Origin: a virus
IMG/VR virus record: IMGVR_UViG_3300037487_001412
Location: 1-34,397 of that record
Length of the DNA stretch: 34,397 nucleotides
Direction: 5' to 3' (one strand)
The translations under genes and the position numbers were made by a program. How positions within the stretch are numbered: position 1 is the first letter of the stretch; the number at the start of each line of letters is the position of its first letter. The notes beneath the pieces are model-generated. The model ran no database searches and had not been told where the DNA came from. It was given only the letters and a program-made list of their open reading frames with translations. Shown here in pieces: positions 7,401-14,765 of this stretch.

Positions 7401-7907
7401 ATGATCACCATCGACCCGAACCTGCGCGGCTGCGGAGTTGCCCTCTGGGAAAAGGACAAGCTGGTAGAGGCCGTCTACGTGAAGAACCCCGTGTCGTCGA
7501 CCGGCTACGGAGCGTTCGTGTCGCTGGGCACCGCTGTGGGCGAGTTCCTGCTCGGTCGCGTGTTCCTCGAGAACAAGGACCTGCTCATCATCGAGCACCC
7601 GCGCGTGTACCCCGGAATGCCGAACATCGACCTGAACGACCTGATGGCCGTGTGCGGCGTGGGTGCGGCCGTCGCGCAGCGGCTCAGCGACCTCAAGCTC
7701 CAGACCGTGTTTCCGTCCGAGTGGAAGGGCACGATGAAGAAGCAGGCCATGCTCGAGCGCATCGCCTCGAAGCTCACTCCCGGCGAGCAGCTCGTAGTGC
7801 AGAAGACGAACAAGTCGGACACCGAGGACATCCTCGACTCCGTTGGCATCGGATTGTGGAAGCTCGGTCGCCTTTCCACGAAGGTCTTTCCAGGAGCAGA
7901 ACAATGA
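7401..7907 (+). CDS. RuvC-like Holliday junction resolvase
   Basis: 168 residues with an RNase H-like RuvC fold: first acidic residue D5 in MITIDPNLRG, second in LLIIEHPR (E65), the family's FPSEWKG motif (about 104-110), and a final acidic group in NKSDTEDILDSVGIG (D140, D143, D146) followed by LWKLGR. This matches phage RuvC-like endonucleases that cut four-way junctions and branched replication intermediates before packaging. It lies directly after the polymerase and probably clears recombination intermediates made with the Cas4-like exonuclease and the SNF2 helicase. The start context is unusual: there is no ribosome site and a promoter lies just upstream, so the mRNA may be leaderless. 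Confidence 0.85.
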   Translation: MITIDPNLRGCGVALWEKDKLVEAVYVKNPVSSTGYGAFVSLGTAVGEFLLGRVFLENKDLLIIEHPRVYPGMPNIDLNDLMAVCGVGAAVAQRLSDLKLQTVFPSEWKGTMKKQAMLERIASKLTPGEQLVVQKTNKSDTEDILDSVGIGLWKLGRLSTKVFPGAEQ

Positions 7908-8215
7908 AGAAGCTCGAGAACAAGACGGAACCGAAGAAGAACCGCGAGCACCGCGTTGACGGCAAGAAGAAGAAGAACCGGGGCAAGGTGATCAAGCCGG
8001 AGCACATCGAAGCCGTGAAGAAGTGGCTTCCCCGCGGCCTCGCCAACGCGGTCACGATGGCGTCGCTCGCCAAGCGCATGGGCTGCTCGAAGGGTGCGGC
8101 CGAGCGCAGGTTCAACGCCTACCTGACGCAGTACGGCGGACTGGACCAGAAGGTCAAGTTTGTCCCGGTGCGCGAGGGTGAGCGCGGCCCGCTGAGCGCA
8201 GGTTTCTACCTGTGA
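7904..8215 (+). CDS. Small basic helix-turn-helix-like protein
   Basis: 103 residues from ATG 7904, with an AGGAG site 9 bases upstream and an overlap with the resolvase stop. The first 35 residues are almost all Lys/Arg/Asn/Glu (NKTEPKKNREHR, GKKKKNRGK), a nucleic-acid-binding tail. Residues about 49-75 (AVTMASLAKRMGCSKGAAERRFNAYL) have the spacing of a helix-turn-helix, with MASLAKRMGCS as the first helix and turn. It probably binds DNA and may regulate the arm or assist the resolvase. The family was not recognised. Confidence 0.6.
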   Translation: MKKLENKTEPKKNREHRVDGKKKKNRGKVIKPEHIEAVKKWLPRGLANAVTMASLAKRMGCSKGAAERRFNAYLTQYGGLDQKVKFVPVREGERGPLSAGFYL

Positions 8216-8607
8216 GCACCACTCCCGAGCCGAAGCACTACTGGTCCTCGGGAATGAGCCCGGAGGTCGCTCAAAAGTACCTGCTCGACCTCTGCGGCTC
8301 GGAGTCGCAGAACTGGACCGAGAACGCCGCGGAGGTGACCTGTGCGAAGTGTACTGCCGCATTACGAGCTGGTCGTGGCGCTGCGGGAATTGGACCGCAG
8401 GAACCGGCAGCGAGCGTTGCTCCGTCGCCGGTTCCTGTCGATGCGGACCCGAATGGTGTGCTGGCTCGTGAAGTGCGCGCTGCCGTTCTGAAGGAGCGCG
8501 AAGACATCATCGAGTTCATCCAGGGGATGCTGACGCTGGGAGCGCGAACTCCGGTGTCCTCGTACGTGCTTCGACAGGTCGTCGAAGAGATCAAGAGGAG
8601 GCCGTAG
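8212..8607 (+). CDS. Hypothetical protein, last gene of the rightward arm
   Basis: 131 residues, with a start overlapping the previous stop as GTGA. The N-terminal part has one CAKC pair and an isolated Cys (DLCGSESQNW), too few for a confident zinc site. The middle is Ala/Pro-rich linker, and the C-terminal 45 residues (LAREVRAAVLKEREDIIEF and onward to VVEEIKRR) form a charged helical region. No domain is recognised. The gene converges tail-to-tail with the leftward block, five bases apart, so this is the end of the rightward transcript. Confidence 0.55.
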   Translation: MSTTPEPKHYWSSGMSPEVAQKYLLDLCGSESQNWTENAAEVTCAKCTAALRAGRGAAGIGPQEPAASVAPSPVPVDADPNGVLAREVRAAVLKEREDIIEFIQGMLTLGARTPVSSYVLRQVVEEIKRRP

Positions 8608-8612
8608 CTACT

Positions 8613-8903
8613 TCAGGGTGACGGCTTCTTCTCCGTCACCTTGACCAGCACCACGCTGAGCACCACCGAGACGACCACCAGCCCCGCGGCACCGGCCACG
8701 AAGCCAGCCGTGGGGATGATGACGTTGCCCTTCTTGAGGTCGGCCAGTTCGTTCTGGCACCTCGTCATCGCCTTACCCTCGTTGAGCCGCTGCCCGTCAG
8801 GCACGCAGGTGAAGCCGGGCGTGAGCGGGACGGCCAGGGGCGCGTCGTCGGCCGCGTGCGCCAGTGACGACATCAGCAGGGCGACCAGCATGAGCTTCTT
8901 CAC
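8613..8903 (-). CDS. Small exported membrane protein, lysis-cassette candidate
   Basis: 96 residues from a GTG start that overlaps the previous stop. Residues 1-17 (MKKLMLVALLMSSLAHA) are a textbook Sec signal peptide with an AHA cleavage site. Then comes a short periplasmic part with two Cys (FTCVPDG and TRCQNELADLKK), a stretch that could pair by disulfide and form a short helix, and a C-terminal membrane segment (about 63-88, AGFVAGAAGLVVVSVVLSVV) ending in KVTEKK. Position at the end of the late block, after a holin-like gene, suggests a spanin-like or other lysis protein, but no lipobox is seen and its topology does not match a standard Rz/Rz1 pair. Confidence 0.55.
   Translation of the reverse strand: MKKLMLVALLMSSLAHAADDAPLAVPLTPGFTCVPDGQRLNEGKAMTRCQNELADLKKGNVIIPTAGFVAGAAGLVVVSVVLSVVLVKVTEKKPSP
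8617..8640. terminator. Possible bidirectional terminator between convergent arms
   Basis: A perfect 8-bp hairpin, GGTGACGG (8617-8624) and CCGTCACC (8633-8640), with an 8-base loop. It lies exactly where the two transcription units meet, inside the last codons of the leftward 8613 gene. No T run follows on the plus strand (TTGACC) or the minus strand, so it may be a weak or factor-dependent terminator. Confidence 0.4.
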
Positions 8904-9163
8904 TTTGCCTCCTCAACCGCCGCAGCGGCCTTGAGAACGTCGTTCGCTTCTTCCACCGTGGTGACGGCCGCAGCAGCAGCGGCGCCCGCGGCGGCAGCCC
9001 GCTTGAGCGACACGCCGCCCAGCCAGCCCACCAGCACGAGGACCAACTCACCAGCGAGCACCACCTGCTCGGGCGTGAGCTTCACCTCGAGCCCGGTCGA
9101 GCGCAGCGCCTCGATGACCCCGTTGACTCCCTGCACAGCAGCATCGTTCGGATCGTTGTTCAC
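8900..9163 (-). CDS. Small membrane protein, possible holin
   Basis: 87 residues from GTG 9163, which overlaps the previous stop as GTGA and has a perfect AGGAGG site 6 bases upstream. This fixes the start; the longer frame to 9355 is a shadow. A hydrophobic segment (about 31-50, VVLAGELVLVLVGWLGGVSL) is followed by basic LKRAAAAG and an Ala-rich second segment, then an acidic helical tail. Small size, one or two membrane segments and location beside a possible cell-wall protein fit a holin. It is not a recognised holin family. Confidence 0.55.
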   Translation of the reverse strand: MNNDPNDAAVQGVNGVIEALRSTGLEVKLTPEQVVLAGELVLVLVGWLGGVSLKRAAAAGAAAAAAVTTVEEANDVLKAAAAVEEAK

Positions 9164-9582
9164 AGTTCCTCCTGGATGGTGACGAAGATGGGACCGGGGG
9201 CGCGCTTGAGCTTCTCGTACAGCTCGTTGTATGCCAAGGTGGAGTGCTCCACGAAGTCGGCGCGGGCGCGGGTGCCGGGCAGCCAGCACGCCTCCGTATC
9301 CTCCGGCTTGTTCCCGATGTGGATGCGCACGCCCTGGAAGCCGGGCACCTCGCACAGTATGGGCATCAGCACGCCGAACCTGGGCGAGGTGGTGATGCGT
9401 ATTTCGTAGCGCCCCGCGGGGATGCAGCGCGGCTTCACGTCATCGGTGCGCCGCGGGGGCTCGAGGATGAAGCACTCGGGCTTGCCCTCGAAGAAGAGGG
9501 ACCCGATGGTGCTCCGCGGCGTGAAGCGGTTGCGGAGCAGCAGCAACTCGGTTCCGTTTCGCGGCATCACGACGGGGCTCAT
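9160..9582 (-). CDS. DUF5675-like protein
   Basis: 140 residues that resemble the DUF5675 family found in phage lysis and tail regions. Diagnostic stretches are FTPRSTIGSLFFEG, ECFILEPP, CIPAGRYEIRITTSPRFG, PGFQGVRIHIGNKPEDTEAC and the C-terminal helix before VTIQEEL. The ordered His, Asp, Thr and Cys in IHIGN-EDTEAC look like a conserved active-site-like group. No activity is firmly known to me for this family. The gene sits between two membrane proteins, exactly where an endolysin would be expected, and no other lysin is recognisable in the window, so a cell-wall role is plausible but inferred. Confidence 0.7.
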   Translation of the reverse strand: MSPVVMPRNGTELLLLRNRFTPRSTIGSLFFEGKPECFILEPPRRTDDVKPRCIPAGRYEIRITTSPRFGVLMPILCEVPGFQGVRIHIGNKPEDTEACWLPGTRARADFVEHSTLAYNELYEKLKRAPGPIFVTIQEEL

Positions 9583-9926
9583 CGGGCGATCTGCTCCGAC
9601 AGGTGCGAGAAGGCGCCCTCGAGCTTCGCAAGCCGGTCCATGACCTGCCGGTGCTCATCCTTGATTTCGTCCATGTCGGCACGGGTGTTGGAGACGCGCT
9701 CGGTGAGGATGCCGAGGGAGGCTTTCAGCTCGGCTACGCCCGAGTTGAGCAACTTCATCTCGCCCAGCATCCCCTCGAGCGCCTTGGCTTCGCGCTCGTC
9801 GTCCACTTCCACCTTCTTCGAGAACCGTTGCAGCAGCATGAGGCCGATGGCGAGCAACCCGCCTGCCGAGCCAACTGCCTTGCCGCCTTCGATTGCTGCG
9901 TCGGTCGTGACCAAGGGGTCGCTCAT
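9579..9926 (-). CDS. Membrane protein with coiled-coil tail, possible holin
   Basis: 115 residues. One hydrophobic segment near the N-terminus (about 17-33, AVGSAGGLLAIGLMLLQ) is followed by a basic stop (RFSKK) and a long helical region to the C-terminus (LGEMKLLNSGVAELKASLG, RVSNTRADMDEIKDEHRQV and so on) with heptad spacing. The layout resembles holin/XhlA-like proteins that pair a membrane anchor with a coiled coil. It is the first gene of a four-gene cassette (9926 down to 8613) that looks like the lysis module. The stop overlaps the DUF5675 start (ATGA). Confidence 0.6.
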   Translation of the reverse strand: MSDPLVTTDAAIEGGKAVGSAGGLLAIGLMLLQRFSKKVEVDDEREAKALEGMLGEMKLLNSGVAELKASLGILTERVSNTRADMDEIKDEHRQVMDRLAKLEGAFSHLSEQIAR

Positions 9927-9977
9927 TTGGCTATTTCCTAGCAGACAGGGGTGGGTCTGTCACGAAGAGGTGCGGGG

Positions 9978-10784
9978 CTACAGCCACTCAGAGGGGACAT
10001 CGCCCGCGACGACCGAGCACTCGACCGGCACGCACTCAGCGCCAGCCGCGTACTGCGACGGACCCACGTTGAAACCGCGCCACCGAAGTCCACCGTCCAT
10101 CTCGCCGTAGGGCCCACCGAAACGGCAGTCCACGGGGCTAGACTCGTCCCACCCTCCGTCGCTGCGCCACCCGTTGGGGATGCGGCACGGGGCGTCCAAC
10201 ATCTGCAAGCGGTTGAGCCTGCCGCAGAAGTTCGTGCCGTCGCCAGCGTCGAAGGTGTTGCAGCGCGTGAGCAAGCACGACAGCAGGTCGTACTGAAGGC
10301 TGTCGTCCACCCCTTCTTCGCCTCCGTCGTCCATGCCTGCGTCCGTGTCGATGCCGATGAGGTTCTGCCTGAGCGAAGGCACGACGACCTCCGCGTTCTT
10401 CCCGACCGTCAGCACCTCCGTCCCACCGTCCTCCGTCGTCACCAGCACCTCGCTCGTGAACGGCCCCAGCGAGTCGCCGTTGGGCTTGAGGCAGTTGCCC
10501 ACGCCGCCACCGTCCAGCACTTCGCTCCCGAAGCAGCGCGCCACGCGAGCCACGCGGGCGTAGCTCTGCTTGGGCCGCAGAAGCCCCGGCTGGGCCAGTT
10601 CGATGCGGCGTCTGGTCTGCTTCGTCAGCCGCTCGGGGCAGATTGAAACGACGGGCTGCCCTTCCGCGATTCCGGCGTCACGCAGCTCCAACATCGAGCG
10701 CGTGGCGGGCTGCGGGGTCAACAAGAGGAAGCCGCCAGCGAGGACGCCGACAGCGACGAGCATTGCGGAGAGCTTGGAGTTCAT
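9978..10784 (-). CDS. Exported or membrane-anchored Cys-containing protein
   Basis: 268 residues from ATG 10784 (ATGA overlap with the previous stop); the longer GTG start at 10793 is less likely. Residues about 7-25 are hydrophobic (AMLVAVGVLAGGFLLLTPQ), a signal anchor or uncleaved signal. The rest carries about eight Cys spread through it (ICPERL, VARCFGSE, GNCLKPNG, SCLLTRC, NFCGRL, APCRIP, VDCRFGG, ECVPVEC), with Asp/Gly-rich linkers such as DAGMDDGGEEG. Such Cys content suits a disulfide-bonded exported protein. I do not recognise a family. Context, between adhesin genes and the lysis cassette, allows a virion surface or host-envelope role. Confidence 0.5.
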   Translation of the reverse strand: MNSKLSAMLVAVGVLAGGFLLLTPQPATRSMLELRDAGIAEGQPVVSICPERLTKQTRRRIELAQPGLLRPKQSYARVARVARCFGSEVLDGGGVGNCLKPNGDSLGPFTSEVLVTTEDGGTEVLTVGKNAEVVVPSLRQNLIGIDTDAGMDDGGEEGVDDSLQYDLLSCLLTRCNTFDAGDGTNFCGRLNRLQMLDAPCRIPNGWRSDGGWDESSPVDCRFGGPYGEMDGGLRWRGFNVGPSQYAAGAECVPVECSVVAGDVPSEWL

Positions 10785-12040
10785 CGCGAGCACCGAGAGG
10801 GCGAGAGGTCAGACTGAATGCGAGAGTAGAGACCGGGCTGAAGCGTGGCCGTGTCGCACCCGTAGGCGCCGACGCAGATGGTCGTGATGGTCCCGTTGCC
10901 GGTGACGCCCGCACTCGTATTCTCAACGCCATCGACGACGGAGCCATTGCCCCCAGGCCCCCAGTAGCCGACAAGTCTGCGCTGCCCAGTGGCGACGGCG
11001 TTGGTTACCGAGGCACTGAGCTGATTCACATACAGCGCCGAGGAGACAGACGAAGGGGTGCCGATGAGCGCGTTACGCCACGTCGGGCCAGCAACGGCGG
11101 CGGACATCCAGCCGAGGCCAGCGCCCTGTGAGTCGGCCGAAAGTTGCACGGACGTCGCAATGCAGCCGGAGGGCATCACGCCAAGCGCAGACGGGAAACT
11201 CGCCGTTTCCGCCACCCGCGTCACCGCCGCGCTCGTCGTGGGAATGTAGCTGGTGGCGTAGGCGCCTGCTTCGACCTGCTGACCCCACGCGATGAACGTC
11301 CCCGTGTCTCCGATGACGGTCCCGCCAGTAACCTGCGCGACGATGGCGACACCAGACGACGAGACGTCGGTGACACTGCATCGCGTCGCCGTGGTGGCGC
11401 TCAGGCTCGCGCAGGTGGCCGTGGTGCCGTCGAGAGAGAGCGTCACCGAAGAGAGCGTCCCGGCCTTCACGAAGACGCTCATGGTGTACGCGGCGGCGGC
11501 TGTGACGGTGACAGTCTGTGCGCGGCCCTCAAGAGCCGCCGCAGAGTTGTCCTGAATCGTCGTCATGGTCGTCGTGTTGTCGGGAGCGACCGTGGTGTTT
11601 GCCGTGACGGTCGGCGCACCAACGGACGCATAGACAGCGTTGGCGAGGTCTGCGCTCTGGAGGTTGACGTTCTGTCGGCTCGACTCCACCAGCAGCCCCA
11701 GCGTCCCCGCCGAGTCGTACTCGACGCGAGGCTGACCGCTCGACATCACCACGAGGTCGCCGTTGGCGATGCCCGTGGTGGCGAGCCCGCCCGCTGCGGT
11801 CTTCGTGCAGGTTGCCGTACTGGCTCTGCCGAAGGTCAGCGCCTCGCCCTTCGCGCCGGTCGGTGGGGTCGTACTGCACGCGCCGAAGGTGCCCGCGCCG
11901 GACGCGGGGAAGGCTTCGAAGAAGGCGTAATCTACTCCGCTTCGACCGGCCCCCCGGTAGCCGCACCCGTGCCCAGCTCGAGGGGTGCGGTAGCACGGCT
12001 CGCCCTGAGCGAGCACCAACAGAGCGAGCGCGTAAATCAT
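10781..12040 (-). CDS. Adhesin/tail-fibre-like protein with carbohydrate-binding beta domains
   Basis: 419 residues from ATG 12040, which overlaps the previous stop (ATGA); the longer start at 12079 is rejected. It begins with a signal-like segment (MIYALALLVLAQG) followed by a Cys-containing region. Two beta-sandwich domains are visible. The first (about residues 100-280) contains AAYTMSVFVKAGTLSSVTL and ends in QQVEAGAYATSYIPT, a signature common in phage tail and carbohydrate-binding-like modules. The second (about 285-419) is LamG-like and ends LYSRIQSDLSPSRC. Function is probably receptor or polysaccharide binding. A signal peptide on a phage fibre-type protein is unusual. Confidence 0.7.
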   Translation of the reverse strand: MIYALALLVLAQGEPCYRTPRAGHGCGYRGAGRSGVDYAFFEAFPASGAGTFGACSTTPPTGAKGEALTFGRASTATCTKTAAGGLATTGIANGDLVVMSSGQPRVEYDSAGTLGLLVESSRQNVNLQSADLANAVYASVGAPTVTANTTVAPDNTTTMTTIQDNSAAALEGRAQTVTVTAAAAYTMSVFVKAGTLSSVTLSLDGTTATCASLSATTATRCSVTDVSSSGVAIVAQVTGGTVIGDTGTFIAWGQQVEAGAYATSYIPTTSAAVTRVAETASFPSALGVMPSGCIATSVQLSADSQGAGLGWMSAAVAGPTWRNALIGTPSSVSSALYVNQLSASVTNAVATGQRRLVGYWGPGGNGSVVDGVENTSAGVTGNGTITTICVGAYGCDTATLQPGLYSRIQSDLSPSRCSR

Positions 12041-12411
12041 CGGAAGGGCCGACGAGTCGAGACCGTCATGAACTTGCACGTACCGGCCGCGGTGACTTGC
12101 AGCACGGAAATCACCTTATCCCGCGGCTCGAGGTAGATCAGCACCGGGTCCTGGTTCGAGGAGAACAGCACGGGCTGGTGGCTCGAGGTGGCGACCGGCG
12201 CCACGCCTGCCGTGGTGGTCGAGTTCACGTACACGTCGGCCGTGCAGGTCATCAGCACGGTGCTGCCCGCCACCCAGGTACACGTCCCGGTGGTGGGGCT
12301 CGCGGTGGACGCCGCGGTGCCCGAGGTGGTGATGGAGCAGACCACCGGCTCGGCGGCGAAGACGGGCTGCGAGGCGGCGAGAAGAATGAGGACTGCGAAG
12401 AGGTTTCTCAT
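12037..12411 (-). CDS. Small exported beta-rich protein
   Basis: 124 residues with a clear Sec signal peptide (MRNLFAVLILLAASQPVFA, then AEP). The mature part is Thr/Ser/Val-rich with alternating hydrophobic residues, typical of a single beta domain: four Cys (VVCSITT, GTCTWV, MTCTAD, GTCKFM) could make two disulfides. It overlaps the genes on both sides by ATGA, so it is translated with the adhesin gene and the internal virion gene. No family was recognised; likely partner or small receptor-binding accessory of the neighbouring adhesin. Confidence 0.55.
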   Translation of the reverse strand: MRNLFAVLILLAASQPVFAAEPVVCSITTSGTAASTASPTTGTCTWVAGSTVLMTCTADVYVNSTTTAGVAPVATSSHQPVLFSSNQDPVLIYLEPRDKVISVLQVTAAGTCKFMTVSTRRPFR

Positions 12412-14762
12412 GCGGGTTCAGCTCCCTTGGACTCGATGCGCTGCGCCTGTGTGAGCGCGTTCTTACCACTGTCGATCTGCTCACGTCCATCTGGACGCGT
12501 GCCCCCCTTGCTCGGGGACGCGTCCCCGTCCTTCGGCGCGAAGCTCTGCTGCATCACCTGCATGGCGCCGGGCTTCAGGCCCAGCACCGTGCTCCCGAAG
12601 AACTGAGCGAGCATCGCCCGCTTGCCGTAGGGCAACGGCTTGTTCCACTCGGAGAGCCGCTCGTACATGCGAGTTTTGATGTCGCCGTACAGCTCCGGGT
12701 AGACCTTCTCGAGGGCTTCCTTGTGCTCCAGCGTGAAGGTGCCCTGCGCCATCTTCTCGAGCATCCGCGCAGGCTGCTCGACGGCCTCGACGTACCTGTA
12801 CCAGCGCGCCACGTCGGCCATGCTCGGCTTCCACATCGGCTTGAGCGCCGCGGGCATCCCGGCGTTCGGGTCCTTCGGCGCCTTGCCCAACAGGAAGACG
12901 TTCGCCTCGAGCAGCTTGTTCACCAGCGCGCTGGTGGTGCCGGGGGCTCCGGCCAGCAACTCAGGGGGCGCGCTGGAGAACGCCGACTCGGGGTCCTTGA
13001 GGGTGAGTTTGATGCGCTCGATGCGCTTGTCGAAGGTGCTCACGTCCGACGACTTGTACCGGACGGCAGGCCCCACCTTGGTGCCCAGCACCGCGTCGAT
13101 GCCGTGGTCGATACGCTGGTCGAGGTCGGCCTGGGCGGCGTGCAGCGCGTCCATCGCTGCGAGCCGGGCGCCGACACCCTCCACCTGCTCCGGCGTCTCG
13201 TTCTCCATGCCGATGCTGGAGAGGTACGCACCCCCGTCAGGCCCGTTGGCGATGCGAACGTGCTCCTCGAGCAGGTCCATCGCTCCGCGGCCGAACGCCT
13301 GCTCGATGGGAATGCGCGCGGCGCCCAACACGGCCGGGGCCGTGGCGAGCACCTGACCGATGCGCGACTGGAGGCCCCCGGCGATGGAGTTGAGCGAGCC
13401 CGAGTTCCCGAGCTTGCGCAGCACGCTGCCGAGAACGAAACCGCCACGCCGCGTCATCTGGTTCTTTGCGTAGTCGCCCAGCATCCCTCCGACGACCGGC
13501 GCAGGCCCGCCCGTAGCCAGGGAGGCGATGGCGCCGAGCGAGGTGCCCCCCGTGCTGCGCTCGATGGAGCCGACCCGGTTGGAGATGGCCTTGCTCAGCG
13601 CCATTGAGGCTCGAGCTTCCTGCCCCGTCTTGCGCATCGCGGCGCCGAAGCCCGGAGCCACGTTCGGGTGCTTGGCCCCCACCTCGTCGAACACGAAGTC
13701 GCGCATCGCCTGCCGCAGCGTCTCGCGCACCTGTTTCGTGGCCGGGGGCGCTTCGATGCCCGCGAGGTCCTTGAACAGGTCGCTCTGGGTCTTCCAGGCG
13801 CTCTGCCACGTCAGGTCCACGTCGCTCACGAGCTTCGCGGTGAGGTTCTTCGCCTCGAGCCGCGCGCTGTCGAAGACGGGTCGGCCGCCGTACTCCTTGT
13901 CGAGTGCGTCGTCGAGCGCCTGGATGAACCCGGCGCGCATCTTGTCGTTGCCCTTGAGCGGCGCCATGCGCTCGAGGTCGTCCATCTGCCCGGCAATCTT
14001 GCCCGACATCTGCAACGCGTCCGCGGCGGCCTTCTTCGCGGTGGTCTCGTCGAGCGCGGCGGCGCCCCCGATGATGCCCTTGCGACGCCCGTACTCGAGG
14101 ATGTCGTCGATGTAGGGCTCGTTGCGCTTGGCCCATACCGCGTTGCCTTCGGTGAGCATCCGCTTCTCGGCGTTGTTCGCCGCGGTCTTGAGGGTGCCAG
14201 AGAGGGTGCCACCACCGAGCTTCTTCATGCCCGCGGATACGAGCCCCCCGGCACCCTTCATGACCCCGTGAATGCCCCCCGAGGCGAACGCACCACCTGC
14301 CATGCCCGCGGCCATCTTCTCGAGCGTGAGCGGGGACTTGTCGAGGCTGCTCTCCGAGACGACGGCCCCGAGCCCGGCCAGCCCGCCCTCGAGCATCGCT
14401 CCGCGGAAGCCCCCGCCGATGAGGGCGGAAGGACCGCCACCCGTCGCCACGGACATGCCCAGCGTGCCGCCGACTTCACCGGCCAGGGCAGCGCTCGGGT
14501 TCTCTTGCCTGCGGAGGCGCATGGCCTCCATCACGTCGTCGCGCGAGTTCCCGGTGAACTCGGCCTCGACGTTGCCGAGCAGCTCCTCACCGAAGCCGAG
14601 CGTGGCACCTCGAACTACGCCCTCGAGCGCGGCCTGCCCCGTCTGCTCCCCGGCATCGGCCTCTGCCTGCGTGACGGGCGTAAACCCGTCCGCGAGCGCC
14701 TGCTGCGCCTTGTCGTCGGGGATGTCGTAGACCTCCCCGTCAGTCCACTTGAAGATGGCCAT
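12408..14762 (-). CDS. Large internal virion/ejection protein
   Basis: 784 residues. The N-terminus, MAIFKWTDGEVYDIPDDKA, is followed by an acidic helix and then long Gly/Ala-rich segments (GVVRGATLGFGEELLG, LAGEVGGTLGMSVATGGGPSA, MAAGMAGGAFASGGIHG) that look membrane-active. RLRRQENPSAALAGEVGG is typical of phage internal-protein families that follow the tail genes of podoviruses. The C-terminal half is helical and charged. Such proteins are ejected into the host envelope with the DNA to form a channel. It is one of four such genes here, and together with the absence of a tape measure supports a short-tailed phage. Family assigned by pattern and location. Confidence 0.65.
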   Translation of the reverse strand: MAIFKWTDGEVYDIPDDKAQQALADGFTPVTQAEADAGEQTGQAALEGVVRGATLGFGEELLGNVEAEFTGNSRDDVMEAMRLRRQENPSAALAGEVGGTLGMSVATGGGPSALIGGGFRGAMLEGGLAGLGAVVSESSLDKSPLTLEKMAAGMAGGAFASGGIHGVMKGAGGLVSAGMKKLGGGTLSGTLKTAANNAEKRMLTEGNAVWAKRNEPYIDDILEYGRRKGIIGGAAALDETTAKKAAADALQMSGKIAGQMDDLERMAPLKGNDKMRAGFIQALDDALDKEYGGRPVFDSARLEAKNLTAKLVSDVDLTWQSAWKTQSDLFKDLAGIEAPPATKQVRETLRQAMRDFVFDEVGAKHPNVAPGFGAAMRKTGQEARASMALSKAISNRVGSIERSTGGTSLGAIASLATGGPAPVVGGMLGDYAKNQMTRRGGFVLGSVLRKLGNSGSLNSIAGGLQSRIGQVLATAPAVLGAARIPIEQAFGRGAMDLLEEHVRIANGPDGGAYLSSIGMENETPEQVEGVGARLAAMDALHAAQADLDQRIDHGIDAVLGTKVGPAVRYKSSDVSTFDKRIERIKLTLKDPESAFSSAPPELLAGAPGTTSALVNKLLEANVFLLGKAPKDPNAGMPAALKPMWKPSMADVARWYRYVEAVEQPARMLEKMAQGTFTLEHKEALEKVYPELYGDIKTRMYERLSEWNKPLPYGKRAMLAQFFGSTVLGLKPGAMQVMQQSFAPKDGDASPSKGGTRPDGREQIDSGKNALTQAQRIESKGAEPA

Positions 14763-14765
14763 CGC

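Noticed and set aside
8900-9355. 151-residue frame as the full holin gene
   Set aside because: Its first 64 residues overlap the DUF5675-like gene and are Arg/His/Pro-rich; an internal GTG at 9163 with AGGAGG and GTGA overlap is a much better start.
9945-9965. GACAG/CTGTC hairpin as a terminator before the lysis cassette
   Set aside because: Only 5 bp with a G-rich loop and no T run on either strand.
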